A stretch of DNA of 37,138 bases from Anaerolineaceae bacterium UBA4890 (GTDB taxonomy: Bacteria > Chloroflexota > Anaerolineae > Anaerolineales > Anaerolineaceae). The notes below the pieces were generated by a model. It searched no databases. It was not told where the DNA came from and saw only the letters and a program-made list of their open reading frames with translations. The stretch is taken from contig DHCY01000009.1 of assembly GCA_002399085.1 (NCBI GenBank), positions 346-37,483 on the forward strand. The letters run 5' to 3'. This document shows, in pieces, positions 15,947 to 24,327 of the stretch. Position 1 is the first letter of the stretch, and every line of letters begins with the position of its first letter. A program made the translations under genes and the position numbers.

Positions 15947-17284
15947 ATGACCTCTACCCCCAAGGACCTCCTCGAAAACACCAAACCTGCCCGTCAAGCC
16001 CGGCACGCCTGGTATCTGTATGACTTCGGCAACTCTGCGTACGCTGCGGTAATCCTCCTGGCGGTTTTTTCCGCATATTTCAAAAACGTCGTCGTTGGCG
16101 GCGCGGAAGGCACCCGTTTGTGGGGTTGGTCAGTAGGCATTGCTGCTATCGCCGTAGCGCTCATCTCGCCAATCTTGGGCGCCATTGCCGACTCATCGCG
16201 TTCGAAGAAGCTTTTTCTGTTCATCTTCACGGTTATTTCCGTAGCTTTCACAGCACTGCTTTTCTTTGTGGGTCCAGGAGACGTGGTGATGGCGATGGTT
16301 TTCTTCATCCTGGCAGAAATTGGCTATCGCGGAGCGCAAGTCTTTTACGATGCACTTCTGGTGGATGTCTCCACCCCTGAAACCATCGGCTATATTTCAG
16401 GTAAAGGCTGGGCTATTGGCATGCTGGGTGGTATCGCCACGCTGTTGATCGCAGTCATCCCCATGCAATTAATTGGTAACGATTTTATTCCTTACACTTT
16501 CCTGCTCACAGCAGCAATTTTTGCGCTCTCTTCCATACCCACTTTTGTCAAAGTCGAAGAACGCAGCGCGGTGGTTCCTATTCCTGACGGCGAAACGCTT
16601 CTTTCAGTCTCCTTCAAGCAGCTGGCAAAGACCTTCAAAGATATCCGCAATTACAAAGAGTTCCTGCGCTATATGGTCGCATTTTTGATCTACAACGACG
16701 GGATCATGATGCTGATGGATTTTGCTGCCATCATCGGTGGCACACTTTTTGGGCTCAACCAGGTGCAGCTGATCATCTTTGTCATCATCATTCACATCAC
16801 CGGTGCCCTGGGTGCCCTCTTTTTCGGCAAAATTTCGGATGCCCGTAGCAGCAAACGCGCTATCATCTATTCGCTGTTGATCCTGATCGCCTCACTGGCT
16901 ACCCTTTACCTGGTCAAGGATATGGTCGGTTTCTTCATCGTTGGCGCTTTTGCCGGGTTCTCCCTTTCAGGTGCCCAGGCAGTCAGCCGTACTATGGTGA
17001 GCCAGCTGGCACCAGAAAGCAAAACCACCGAGTTTTACGGTTTCCTTTCGGTCGCCGGACGAACATCCACGTTTGTGGGTCCCTTCGTTTTCGGAGCGAT
17101 CTCGTATAACGCTTACAATTTCTATGTCAACCAGGGAATGGAAGATCTGGCAGCTGAGCAAGCTGGTCAATATTGGGGTATCGGCTCAATTCTTGCCTTC
17201 CTGGTCGTCGGTCTTCTCATCCTGCTGTCGGTGCGGGAAGTTACTGCCAGCAACCCGATGGAGTACAATCAGAAAAAAGCATAG
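15947..17284 (+). CDS. UMF1 family MFS transporter (Atg22-like)
   Basis: A 445-residue integral membrane protein of the UMF1/Atg22 branch of the major facilitator superfamily. The family opening WYLYDFGNSAYAAVI follows a short basic leader. About 12 membrane spans can be drawn. The A-like loops (GAIADSSRSKK, GKISDARSSKR) sit after helices 2 and 8, and GAQAVSRTMVSQLAPESKTTEFYGF is typical of the family near helix 10. Substrate unknown; the yeast relative exports amino acids from the vacuole. The ATG at 15947 is chosen because residues before it are not conserved in style. It is followed 7 bp later by galE. Confidence 0.92.
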   Translation: MTSTPKDLLENTKPARQARHAWYLYDFGNSAYAAVILLAVFSAYFKNVVVGGAEGTRLWGWSVGIAAIAVALISPILGAIADSSRSKKLFLFIFTVISVAFTALLFFVGPGDVVMAMVFFILAEIGYRGAQVFYDALLVDVSTPETIGYISGKGWAIGMLGGIATLLIAVIPMQLIGNDFIPYTFLLTAAIFALSSIPTFVKVEERSAVVPIPDGETLLSVSFKQLAKTFKDIRNYKEFLRYMVAFLIYNDGIMMLMDFAAIIGGTLFGLNQVQLIIFVIIIHITGALGALFFGKISDARSSKRAIIYSLLILIASLATLYLVKDMVGFFIVGAFAGFSLSGAQAVSRTMVSQLAPESKTTEFYGFLSVAGRTSTFVGPFVFGAISYNAYNFYVNQGMEDLAAEQAGQYWGIGSILAFLVVGLLILLSVREVTASNPMEYNQKKA

Positions 17285-17291
17285 AGGTCAC

Positions 17292-18302
17292 ATGAAAGTA
17301 TTAATCACAGGCGGGGCAGGCTATATTGGCAGTACAATCGCATCAGTTTTGCTCGATAACGGGCATACACCGGTCATTCTCGATTCCTTTGTGACCGGCA
17401 GGCGCGAATTTGTTAAAGATCGAATTTTTTACGAAGCAGATATCGCAGACCGCGCCATGGTCAGGCGGGTTTTTTCAGACCATCCTGACATCCAGGGTAC
17501 GATCCACTGCGCAGCCCTGATCGTGGTGCCCGAGTCGGTTTCGCGCCCATACGATTATTACCGTGAAAACGTGGTCAAATCGATGGAATTTTTCAAAGCC
17601 CTGGCTGACCTTGGCTACCCGAAGGTGGTTTTCAGCTCCTCTGCAGCAATTTATGATGTGGTTCCTGGCTTCATGGTCACCGAAGACTCTCCATTGCTAC
17701 CGCTGAGCCCCTACTCACGCACGAAATTTATGATGGAAATGATCCTGAAAGATTTTTGTGCCGCTTATGGTATGCAAGGCATCGCCTTGCGCTATTTCAA
17801 CCCGATCGGGTCTGACCCACAGATGCGCACTGGTCTGCACATCCAACACCCCAGTCACCTCATTGGTAAACTTGTCGAGGTTTCACAAGGGCGCGAATCG
17901 GTGTTCAATCTGACCGGTGTCGAATGGCCCACCCGCGACGGCTCTGGCATTCGGGATTATCTGCATGTTTGGGACCTGGCACTGGCACACTTGAAGGCGA
18001 TCGAGAACTTTGACAAGGCGATTTCCGAAGGCTCAGAAGACGAAGTCGATTTCACCGTCATCAACCTGGGAACAGGCAAAGGTGTCACAGTCAAAGAGTT
18101 TTTGGTCGCGTTTGAGAACGTAGTCGGCAAACAATTACCCGTTTCTAACCAACCGCCGCGACCCGGCGATGTTGCCGGCGCGTACGCCAACGCCGACAAA
18201 GCAAAGCGTCTGTTGGGTTGGAAAGCCGAAAAGAGCATTGAAGAAGGCATCGCGGACGCCCTGAAGTGGGGCGAGGTCCGCAATACCATCATTCATTATT
18301 AA
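17292..18302 (+). CDS. galE: UDP-glucose 4-epimerase
   Basis: An extended SDR that interconverts UDP-glucose and UDP-galactose with bound NAD. GGAGYIG (7-13) binds NAD, and HCAALIVVPESV follows. The Ser cluster SSSAAIYD (115-122) and the pair Y141/K145 (YSRTK) form the active site. RYFNPIGSDP and GTRDYLHVWDLA-like text (GIRDYLHVWDLALAH) are strong GalE markers. The 336-residue length is normal. The motif after Asp-Pro (QMRTGLHIQHPSHLIGKLVE) fits sugar recognition. AGAGG precedes the ATG, which lies 7 bp after the transporter stop, so the two are one operon. A clear terminator follows. Confidence 0.94.
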   Translation: MKVLITGGAGYIGSTIASVLLDNGHTPVILDSFVTGRREFVKDRIFYEADIADRAMVRRVFSDHPDIQGTIHCAALIVVPESVSRPYDYYRENVVKSMEFFKALADLGYPKVVFSSSAAIYDVVPGFMVTEDSPLLPLSPYSRTKFMMEMILKDFCAAYGMQGIALRYFNPIGSDPQMRTGLHIQHPSHLIGKLVEVSQGRESVFNLTGVEWPTRDGSGIRDYLHVWDLALAHLKAIENFDKAISEGSEDEVDFTVINLGTGKGVTVKEFLVAFENVVGKQLPVSNQPPRPGDVAGAYANADKAKRLLGWKAEKSIEEGIADALKWGEVRNTIIHY

Positions 18303-18333
18303 TTCCAGAAAATCGTTCATTACTCAAGTATTG

Positions 18334-18369
18334 CGATAGAATTAATTTGAATTAACTATCGATTTTTTT
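18334..18369 (+). terminator. Rho-independent terminator of the transporter-galE operon
   Basis: CGATAG (18334-18339) pairs with CTATCG (18356-18361). An inner TTAATT/AATTAA pairing extends the stem beyond a two-base bulge. Seven T residues (18363-18369) follow on the plus strand. Confidence 0.8.
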
Positions 18370-18403
18370 ATCATTCCAAATTAAGTTGTAGAGGGAAGCA
18401 AGC

Positions 18404-18823
18404 ATGACAAGAGTAATGAACGAACAGCAAGCCCAAAAGATGCTAGAAGATGGTTTACCAGCCGCAGAAAAGTTGCTGGGTGATAAAGACGCATTGGAGC
18501 GTTTACTTCAGCGCCTCGAGAGAAAATTGAGACCAATCCCAGTTGTTGGTAATGCACTTTCGAGCATTCCTGTTTTGGTGTCATTAATCAGAAGTTATGT
18601 TAAGAAGGAATATACCGACATTCCTATCGGCTCCATACTCGCAATTATCAGCGCTCTTATCTACTTCGTTTCTCCTATAGATATAGTCCCCGACTTTATC
18701 CCCGGTGTAGGATATGTTGATGATGCCTTGGTGATTGCAGCTTGTTTGAAATTAGTAGAGTCAGACGTTCAAGAATATATTAAATGGCGCAAAGCCAACG
18801 GAAAAGAAATTGAGTTCGTATAA
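18404..18823 (+). CDS. DUF1232 (YkvA-like) membrane protein
   Basis: A 139-residue protein with the DUF1232 signature YFVSPIDIVPDFIPGVGYVDDA (given here in part: SPIDIVPDFIPG) after a hydrophobic segment at residues 79-95. Upstream lies another hydrophobic stretch (VVGNALSSIPVLVSLI). The N-terminal 45 residues are a charged helix. The family is widespread and has no assigned role. AGAGGGAAG precedes the ATG; a second in-frame ATG is four codons later. It stands alone, bounded by the galE terminator and a bidirectional hairpin. Confidence 0.88.
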   Translation: MTRVMNEQQAQKMLEDGLPAAEKLLGDKDALERLLQRLERKLRPIPVVGNALSSIPVLVSLIRSYVKKEYTDIPIGSILAIISALIYFVSPIDIVPDFIPGVGYVDDALVIAACLKLVESDVQEYIKWRKANGKEIEFV

Positions 18824-18863
18824 TCAATTTCCTCAACTGGTCACTAATGTTGTCACAAATCAA

Positions 18864-18897
18864 AATAAGCCAACTGATAAAAATCGGTTGGTTTATT
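18864..18897. terminator. Bidirectional terminator between converging genes
   Basis: A 15-bp stem (18864-18878 with 18883-18897, including two G-U type pairs) with a 4-base A-rich loop. T-rich tracts follow on the minus strand, and the right arm ends in TTTATT on the plus strand. It serves the DUF1232 gene and the converging SnoaL-like gene. Confidence 0.65.
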
Positions 18898-18947
18898 AAA
18901 TTTGAAACGAATTCGTTTTTCACACTGGAAAATAATATATCTGGTTT

Positions 18948-19361
18948 TTATTCCCCGGCGTAAATACCTTTCAGATTTTCCATTTCAACCGGAATGGAAT
19001 AATGTTCGTGCCATATTTTCCAGACCTCATTCTCATAGATCAGGACAAAGGTAAACCGATTCTTGATCGATTCAATCGCTTCTCCCCGGGGATTCATTTT
19101 CGTAAAAATGGTATATCCGTTTAGCACTACCAGCTTTTCCTCCTGCAGCATGCGGACATCCTTAAAAACCGGGTGATTGTGATCTTCGCCCGTCCACTCG
19201 AACCAACCCTCAAAGTCTCTACGTAACTGAGCCTTGTCGGCTTCCCATTTATCCCAGGTATCGAATTGGCGCACATCTTCATCGTAGAGTGACATTAATT
19301 TATCGATATCTTTGTTGACGATAGCATCAATGTAGATTTGCAAGATTTCCTGTGGTTCCAT
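18948..19361 (-). CDS. SnoaL-like/ketosteroid-isomerase-type protein
   Basis: A 137-residue NTF2-fold protein with a typical opening helix EILQIYIDAIVNKDIDKLMSLYDEDV. A central FKDVRMLQEEKLVVLNGYTI follows, then RFTFVLIYENEVWKIWHEHYSIP. The last motif (WKIWHEHYS) is characteristic of the SnoaL_3/YybH-like group. The biochemical role is unknown. It starts 2 bp after the stop of a VOC-family gene, so the two are cotranscribed. Confidence 0.85.
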   Translation of the reverse strand: MEPQEILQIYIDAIVNKDIDKLMSLYDEDVRQFDTWDKWEADKAQLRRDFEGWFEWTGEDHNHPVFKDVRMLQEEKLVVLNGYTIFTKMNPRGEAIESIKNRFTFVLIYENEVWKIWHEHYSIPVEMENLKGIYAGE

Positions 19362-19363
19362 TT

Positions 19364-19792
19364 CTACCTCTTCTCGTTTGAAGTATCGTCAAACAGAAAC
19401 AACCAGGAGACACCAAAGGGGTCCACCAGTCTGCCGTAGAGTTGCGCAAAAAACGATTGCGCTGGTTCTTCGTGCACCGTCGATCCGCCTTCTACAAAAG
19501 CCCTCCAAATTTTGTGGTAAGTTTCTTCATCATCTGTCCAAAATGACAAAGAATAATTATTGCCTGGCGTGAGTTCCATACCAGGACCGTCAGAGAACAT
19601 AAAGTTCATGTTATCAAACGCAATCTCAGCGTGACCAACCTTCTCCAGGTTTATGCCTTGCATTTGGTCCGCGTCAGGGAATTCTGAGAACTTCATAATC
19701 TGGGCGTTCTTGCCAAAAGCATCGCTGTAAAACCGGGCTGCCTCAGCAGCGTTGCCATTGTAGTTCAAGTAAATATCGATTCGCTCTGTCAT
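19364..19792 (-). CDS. PhnB-like VOC family protein
   Basis: A 142-residue glyoxalase/bleomycin-resistance-fold protein of the PhnB group. It opens with IDIYLNYNGNAAEAARFYSDAFG and carries GHAEIAFDNMNFMFSDG near the middle. LTPGNNYSLSFWTDDEE follows, then the closing FAQLYGRLVDPFGVSWLF. H54 and E-type ligands are compatible with a metal site, but PhnB-like members often lack activity data. It is the first gene of a two-gene unit with the SnoaL-like protein. Confidence 0.9.
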   Translation of the reverse strand: MTERIDIYLNYNGNAAEAARFYSDAFGKNAQIMKFSEFPDADQMQGINLEKVGHAEIAFDNMNFMFSDGPGMELTPGNNYSLSFWTDDEETYHKIWRAFVEGGSTVHEEPAQSFFAQLYGRLVDPFGVSWLFLFDDTSNEKR

Positions 19793-19942
19793 CGTAAACT
19801 CCTTCTACTAAGACAATTGTCCCTATACTATACCTGCCAGGGGGCTATGGTTTCAAATGGGAGTCTATACAGCCAGGGTAGTTTTTATTCTGGTTGTTTG
19901 TAAAACTATCTACTATAATAAGGCGAAGAAGAAGGAGTGACC

Positions 19943-20260
19943 ATGAGCATCATCAACAGAATTTTAGGCGAACCAGAGATTAGAGCGTTAGACCCGCAAA
20001 ATAAGGCTGAGGTCAAAACGATGATCGATCAGCTCATAAAAATTGGCAAGGCGGACGACTTTATCTCCCTTGCTCCTGGCGGTCCTTTTGATGGTCAGCT
20101 TCATCATCGCGAGGCGAAAGCCATCGGTCGGCGCATTCATGAAATTGGTGGGGTTGAATTGATGATGGCGGTGCGCCAAACGATCAAGAACAAATTGAAG
20201 GACGTTCTTGCAGAACACCTGGATCATGCCTGGAAGGGCATCGGCACCTGGCGACCGTAA
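19943..20260 (+). CDS. Hypothetical protein, 105 residues
   Basis: I do not recognise this family. It is a soluble, helical-looking protein with no signal peptide or membrane segment. The middle holds SLAPGGPFDGQLHHREAKAI, and the end is DHAWKGIGTWRP. GGAG at 19934-19937 stands five bases before the ATG at 19943, which favours this start over a GTG at 19937. A TATAAT -10 (19914-19919) lies just upstream. The good translation signals and promoter support a real gene. Confidence 0.7.
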   Translation: MSIINRILGEPEIRALDPQNKAEVKTMIDQLIKIGKADDFISLAPGGPFDGQLHHREAKAIGRRIHEIGGVELMMAVRQTIKNKLKDVLAEHLDHAWKGIGTWRP

Positions 20261-20373
20261 TTCTTAGATTTTTGGTCTTCCCAACATCCCCGCCGTGCAC
20301 GCGTTTTGTTCTTGCGGTCAAAGTGAACTCTCACCCCCCTTGGCGGATCATCTCCAGGGGATGCTGCCCCAAC

Positions 20374-20399
20374 AAAAAGGCGGGTTCCAAGACCCGCCC
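20374..20399 (-). terminator. Rho-independent terminator of the GNAT gene
   Basis: GGCGGGT (20379-20385) pairs with ACCCGCC (20392-20398). On the minus strand the stem is followed by five T residues. It lies about 35 bases after the acetyltransferase stop. Confidence 0.85.
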
Positions 20400-20432
20400 A
20401 AACATAGTTATTTATTTGATTCCTCAGTCGAT

Positions 20433-21002
20433 TTACTTCAACTCAAGCACGTAAGTAAACTCGCCGTTCTTCTCAGACACTTTTTCAAAACCTAACGCTT
20501 CGAACATGTTTGGTACGCCGTGATACTGACGCTCGGGATGCGCGCTCCACAGAAACGGGCGCCCGGCGACACGATCAAAACCCTGCTTGCGAAAGTCTTC
20601 AACGACGGTTTCGAGCAACCTTTGCCCAAGCCCTTGTTTGCGATACTCTGGATGAATCAGGAAACAAACGATCGCGCCAGTTTTGCCGTCATACTGAAGC
20701 AGCTCCGGGTCGTCGTCCAGCAAGGCGTAATTGTGCCAGTCATTGGCATTCACCCACCCAACCGGTTTGTCTCCATCAAACGCCATGAAGCCTTTCATTA
20801 CACCGTTGCGGATATTTTCGTGAGCCAACTGCATGTTTTGTGCGGCTGAGCGAGCGCGCCATTCTTCGCTCGTGCATTTCAAATGATAGTATTGGCAATT
20901 ACAAAATTGCCAGTGGGGAGCATGGTTAAAATCCATGTCACTGACATAAGAGGTAAATGTTTCAGCCATTTCCGGGGATAAAGGCTTGATCTCGATTGTC
21001 AT
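20433..21002 (-). CDS. GNAT family N-acetyltransferase
   Basis: An acetyl-CoA-dependent N-acetyltransferase, 189 residues. The CoA-binding motif A is CFLIHPEYRKQGLGQRLLET, with the RKQGLG pyrophosphate loop. KPVGWVNANDW forms the preceding strand, and NMFEALGFEKVSEKNGEFTYVLELK is the usual GNAT ending. The N-terminal region has an unusual Cys-rich stretch FCNCQYYHLKC. The substrate is unknown. The ATG at 21002 is chosen, with AAGGAG eight bases before it; an in-frame GTG at 21011 overlaps that site. A terminator follows the gene. Confidence 0.9.
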   Translation of the reverse strand: MTIEIKPLSPEMAETFTSYVSDMDFNHAPHWQFCNCQYYHLKCTSEEWRARSAAQNMQLAHENIRNGVMKGFMAFDGDKPVGWVNANDWHNYALLDDDPELLQYDGKTGAIVCFLIHPEYRKQGLGQRLLETVVEDFRKQGFDRVAGRPFLWSAHPERQYHGVPNMFEALGFEKVSEKNGEFTYVLELK

Positions 21003-21040
21003 TTGCGCCACTCCTTATTTTTAGTGTCCTTAGATAGTAA

Positions 21041-21073
21041 CAAAAAAATGCGCGAGTGTCTATACTCGCGCAT
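21041..21073 (-). terminator. Rho-independent terminator of the aminotransferase operon
   Basis: A perfect 10-bp GC-rich stem (21048-21057 with 21064-21073), a 6-base loop and seven T residues on the minus strand. It lies 30 bases after the aminotransferase stop. Confidence 0.92.
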
Positions 21074-21102
21074 CGATTTGGTGATGAAATTGGTTTAATT
21101 AA

Positions 21103-22260
21103 TTAGATTCTCTTGACAAACCGGTCAATTCGTTCCAGGGCTTCCTCAAGTTGTTCGTAGGAAGTAGCATAAGAGACGCGGGCAAAACCGATGCCTGAAT
21201 CGCCAAAAGCGTTCCCCGGCACAATCGCCACTTTTTCTTCCTGGAGCAAACGGTTACAGAATTCATCATCACTTAAACCAGTTGAGCGCAGATCAGGGAA
21301 GGCATAAAAGGCGCCCTTGGGCTCAAAAGTTTTCAGACCAATTGAGTTCAGCCCTTTCACAATCAGTTTTCTGCGTCGGTCATACTCTTTATGCATTTCG
21401 AGAACATATGGCTCACCAACCATAAGCGCCGTCAGAGCAGCGTATTGTGAAACTGTTGGCGCAGACATGACCGAATATTGATGCACACGGACCATCCCAC
21501 TCAAGATATCTTTCGGACCAGCAGCAAATCCAATTCTCCAGCCTGTCATCGCATAGGCTTTCGAGAATCCGCCCAAAAGAATGGTGCGTTCCTGCATACG
21601 AGGCAAGCTGGCGAAGCAGACGTGTTCGGTGCCATAGACCAGGCGGTCGTAGATTTCATCAGAAACCACGATCAGGTCGTGTTTCTCAGCCAGATCTGCC
21701 ACTTTCAGCAGGAACTCGCGGTCATACACGGCGCCGGTCGGGTTACTGGGGCTTCCTATCAGAATTGCCCTGGTCTTAGGGGTGATGGCTGCCTCGATAT
21801 CCTCGATTCTTGGAACAAAATTATTCTCGACAAAGGTTGCAACCTCCACTGGCACGCCATCTGTCAGGGCTACCTCAGCCTGGTACGACACAAAGCAAGG
21901 TGTCGGAATGATCACCTCGTCTCCAGGATTAAGAATTGCCGTGAATGCCAGGTAGAGGGCTTCAGAAACCCCGACAGTCATGACAATTTCGTGTTGAGGA
22001 AAGTATTCAACGCGATACAACCGTTTGAGGTGGTCTGCCACAGCCTGCCTGAGCACCAGCAGCCCATGGTTTGAGGTGTAGTGAGTTTCACCCCGCCTAA
22101 GTGCCTCGATACCAGCCTGGATGATGGGTTCGGGCGTGTCAAAATCTGGTTCGCCTATGCCAAGTGAGATGACATCTTTCATAGTTGCGGCAATTTCAAA
22201 AAACACACGAATCCCGGATGGTTTTAGCCCAGCTACCCTTTCAGATAATACCCTTTTCAT
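21103..22260 (-). CDS. PLP-dependent aminotransferase, class I/II
   Basis: A fold-type I aminotransferase of 385 residues. Landmarks are ISLGIGEPDFDTP near residue 31, N173 (GSPSNPTGAVYD), D201/Y204 (VVSDEIYDRLVYG) and the PLP lysine K234 in GGFSKAYAMTGWRIGF. Near the end is FARVSYATS, whose Arg binds the substrate carboxylate. It resembles aspartate or PatA-type aminotransferases; the exact amino acid cannot be told. It lies 28 bp after a sugar-phosphate nucleotidyltransferase gene, probably in one operon, although the two functions have no obvious link. Confidence 0.93.
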   Translation of the reverse strand: MKRVLSERVAGLKPSGIRVFFEIAATMKDVISLGIGEPDFDTPEPIIQAGIEALRRGETHYTSNHGLLVLRQAVADHLKRLYRVEYFPQHEIVMTVGVSEALYLAFTAILNPGDEVIIPTPCFVSYQAEVALTDGVPVEVATFVENNFVPRIEDIEAAITPKTRAILIGSPSNPTGAVYDREFLLKVADLAEKHDLIVVSDEIYDRLVYGTEHVCFASLPRMQERTILLGGFSKAYAMTGWRIGFAAGPKDILSGMVRVHQYSVMSAPTVSQYAALTALMVGEPYVLEMHKEYDRRRKLIVKGLNSIGLKTFEPKGAFYAFPDLRSTGLSDDEFCNRLLQEEKVAIVPGNAFGDSGIGFARVSYATSYEQLEEALERIDRFVKRI

Positions 22261-22288
22261 TAACTCTCCTTTTATGTTTTCTTATTTT

Positions 22289-23302
22289 TTACCAATTCGC
22301 CCAGGAGTTGTCTCCGAGGTTAAATTTACCTTTCAAACCATTAATGACCACATCGTAGCCCAGCAGCGAACCTTCAATGTTACAGCCGGTGATGTGCGCT
22401 CCCTGGCTCAAAATCGAATCCTTGATGGTGCTGTTGTGGATGATGCTTCCGGCGGCAATGGATACAAACGGACCAATAATCGAGGCGTTAACCCGAGCCT
22501 CGGGGTGGATGAAGACCGGAGGGATGATGATGTTGTCATCATAAGTGCCTGCTTCTTCCATATTGGCGCGCCCGTTTTCAAGCAGGTAGCGATTCGTATC
22601 CAGCAAAGCTTCAGAAGTGCCGGCATCCAACCAGATTTTCACCTGCTCAACCCGCATGGTAGCCCGGTTTTCGAGCATCAGGTTGATGGCGTCCACCAGG
22701 TAATACTCACCTCGCAGTGCAATTTTGCGTTCGATCTGCTCCTCTATGGCACGGAGCAGCTTTTTTCCGTCGTTGAAAAAATAGCAGCCAACCACAGCCA
22801 GGTTGTTGTTCATGTCATTGGGTTTCTCGATCAGGCGGGTTACCAGACCACGTGAATCAACCTCAACCACACCAAAACGGCGCGGGTCCGGCACTGCTTT
22901 TACCCAGGCAATCGCGTCGAGCTCTTCATCCGCAATGCAACTGAAGTCATTCTCAATCAAAGTATCCGAAAAAACAATCAGCGTCGGACCGTCCAGGTAA
23001 TCCCGGGCATTCCAGAGGGCATCAGACTGACCCTTTTTATCGGGTTGTTCAACGTAATGAACTTTGATTTTGGGATAGAACTTTTGCATGTGAGCCTGGA
23101 TGAGCGTTTGCTGACCGGGCGACATGATGAAAACGTATTCTACTTTTCCGATCTTTGGGACCGTCTTGAAAGTTGCCAAAAGGTGGTCTATCACCGTGGC
23201 TCCTGCAAGGCTTACCAGCGGCTTTGGTCGGCTCCAGGTGAGGGGGCGCAACCGACTTCCAAGACCAGCCATGGGGATGATGATTTTGAGTTTTTGATCC
23301 AT
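22289..23302 (-). CDS. Sugar-phosphate nucleotidyltransferase with left-handed beta-helix end
   Basis: A 337-residue enzyme of the glucose-1-phosphate thymidylyl/uridylyltransferase type, which activates a sugar phosphate with an NTP. The N-terminal signature is PMAGLGSRLRPLTWSRPKPL (10-29). The metal Asp is in LIVFSDTLIE, and product-site segments are FGVVEVDSRGLV, EKPNDM and KIWLDAGTSEALLDTN. The last 80 residues carry hexapeptide-type repeats (IHPEARVNASIIGPFVSIAA and following), a beta-helix often used for oligomerisation or regulation. Upstream gene of a probable operon with the aminotransferase. Confidence 0.92.
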   Translation of the reverse strand: MDQKLKIIIPMAGLGSRLRPLTWSRPKPLVSLAGATVIDHLLATFKTVPKIGKVEYVFIMSPGQQTLIQAHMQKFYPKIKVHYVEQPDKKGQSDALWNARDYLDGPTLIVFSDTLIENDFSCIADEELDAIAWVKAVPDPRRFGVVEVDSRGLVTRLIEKPNDMNNNLAVVGCYFFNDGKKLLRAIEEQIERKIALRGEYYLVDAINLMLENRATMRVEQVKIWLDAGTSEALLDTNRYLLENGRANMEEAGTYDDNIIIPPVFIHPEARVNASIIGPFVSIAAGSIIHNSTIKDSILSQGAHITGCNIEGSLLGYDVVINGLKGKFNLGDNSWANW

Positions 23303-23380
23303 TCTCTCCTCTTCTTGTCATCAAGACATGGAAATCTCGATATGTCCCCCCATTATATCCTTGATTAACGAATAAAACTC

Positions 23381-24157
23381 TTACGGGTTCGAAATTATTA
23401 GATCAGACACCCGGATGGTCATGGCATGCTCGCCTCCACTCTGGGCGATCACACCCAAAGCGCCGTTCAATTTATTCAAAGGCGAATAAGTGAACTGGTG
23501 CGTGTCGTTCACATAGACTTCGACACTGTTGTTCTGGGAACGGATTCCGACCCGGTTTGTGGCAGGTGAATTAATTTGAAATTTACGGGCAGCCTGCCAT
23601 TTTTGCAGAACCGTAGTACCGGAGGGCAATACGCGGTCAAGCATCACCTCACCCGCACAGCTGAACCAGACGCGGAAGGTGCCTGAGGAGCTGTCGTTCC
23701 ACAAAATCAGCCCAAACTGGTCCTCAGAGGAACACATCTGGGCATCCAGGTTGATTTCCAGGTAGAAATCCGAGGGCAATTCATGGGTGCTCAGGCTGGT
23801 GAGCGTGTTTCTTCCGCCTGCCACCGCCAGCGAAAGCGCGTTGGTTTCGTAAGCAACCGTGCCGGCATCACCAGTGTTGGTCTGCCACAACTCATTATCG
23901 CTAAAATCGTCCGCGGCGATCAGGTTTGCAGCCAACGGGGTTGCCTGGACTGGTTGCGTCGGCTGTGCTGTCAGCGGAATCTGTGGGGTGGGTGTTGGCG
24001 TGCGCGGAAACCAGTCTATCGTCGCGCTGGGCTCAGTTGTAGGAAGGGCAGCCGTGATCGAAGGCTCGGGCAGGACTGTTTCTTCAGCACCACAAGCACC
24101 CACAAAAAGCACTAACGCCAGGCTTATCAGCAATTGGAATAATAAACGTCGTTGCAT
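23381..24157 (-). CDS. Lipoprotein with Thr-Pro linker and beta-sandwich domain
   Basis: A 258-residue exported lipoprotein. The signal peptide ends in a lipobox VGAC with C22 as the lipidated residue. Residues 30-75 are a Pro-Thr linker (TPTPTPQIPLTAQPT). The rest (from about 80) resembles a concanavalin/LamG-like jelly roll: DDFSDNELWQ, YLEINLDAQM, FGLILWNDSSSG, VGIRSQNNSVEVYVND, GALGVIAQSGG. This pattern is shared with DUF1080/3-keto-disaccharide hydrolase-type domains, which bind sugars. A catalytic role is not demonstrable. It is divergent from the LysM gene. Confidence 0.85.
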   Translation of the reverse strand: MQRRLLFQLLISLALVLFVGACGAEETVLPEPSITAALPTTEPSATIDWFPRTPTPTPQIPLTAQPTQPVQATPLAANLIAADDFSDNELWQTNTGDAGTVAYETNALSLAVAGGRNTLTSLSTHELPSDFYLEINLDAQMCSSEDQFGLILWNDSSSGTFRVWFSCAGEVMLDRVLPSGTTVLQKWQAARKFQINSPATNRVGIRSQNNSVEVYVNDTHQFTYSPLNKLNGALGVIAQSGGEHAMTIRVSDLIISNP

Positions 24158-24301
24158 ATCTCTATTTTACCTAAAGTAAAAATATCCGCTGTAACGGAAT
24201 TCGATCCTGCCTGTGTCGGAATGGGTACACGCCGCTCGGGGCTTTTGAAATCGAAAATTCTCATTCTGAGTCCCCTCTTGATTTTTTCAAAATCTCTCTG
24301 A

Positions 24302-24310
24302 TGATATAAT
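24302..24310 (+). promoter_or_regulatory. Extended -10 promoter of the LysM gene
   Basis: TGATATAAT is a perfect extended -10 ending 17 bases before the ATG. Transcription would start near 24317, giving a leader of only about 11 bases that begins at the AGGAG Shine-Dalgarno site. No good -35 is seen. Confidence 0.6.
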
Positions 24311-24327
24311 CCACCCAGGAGAACGCT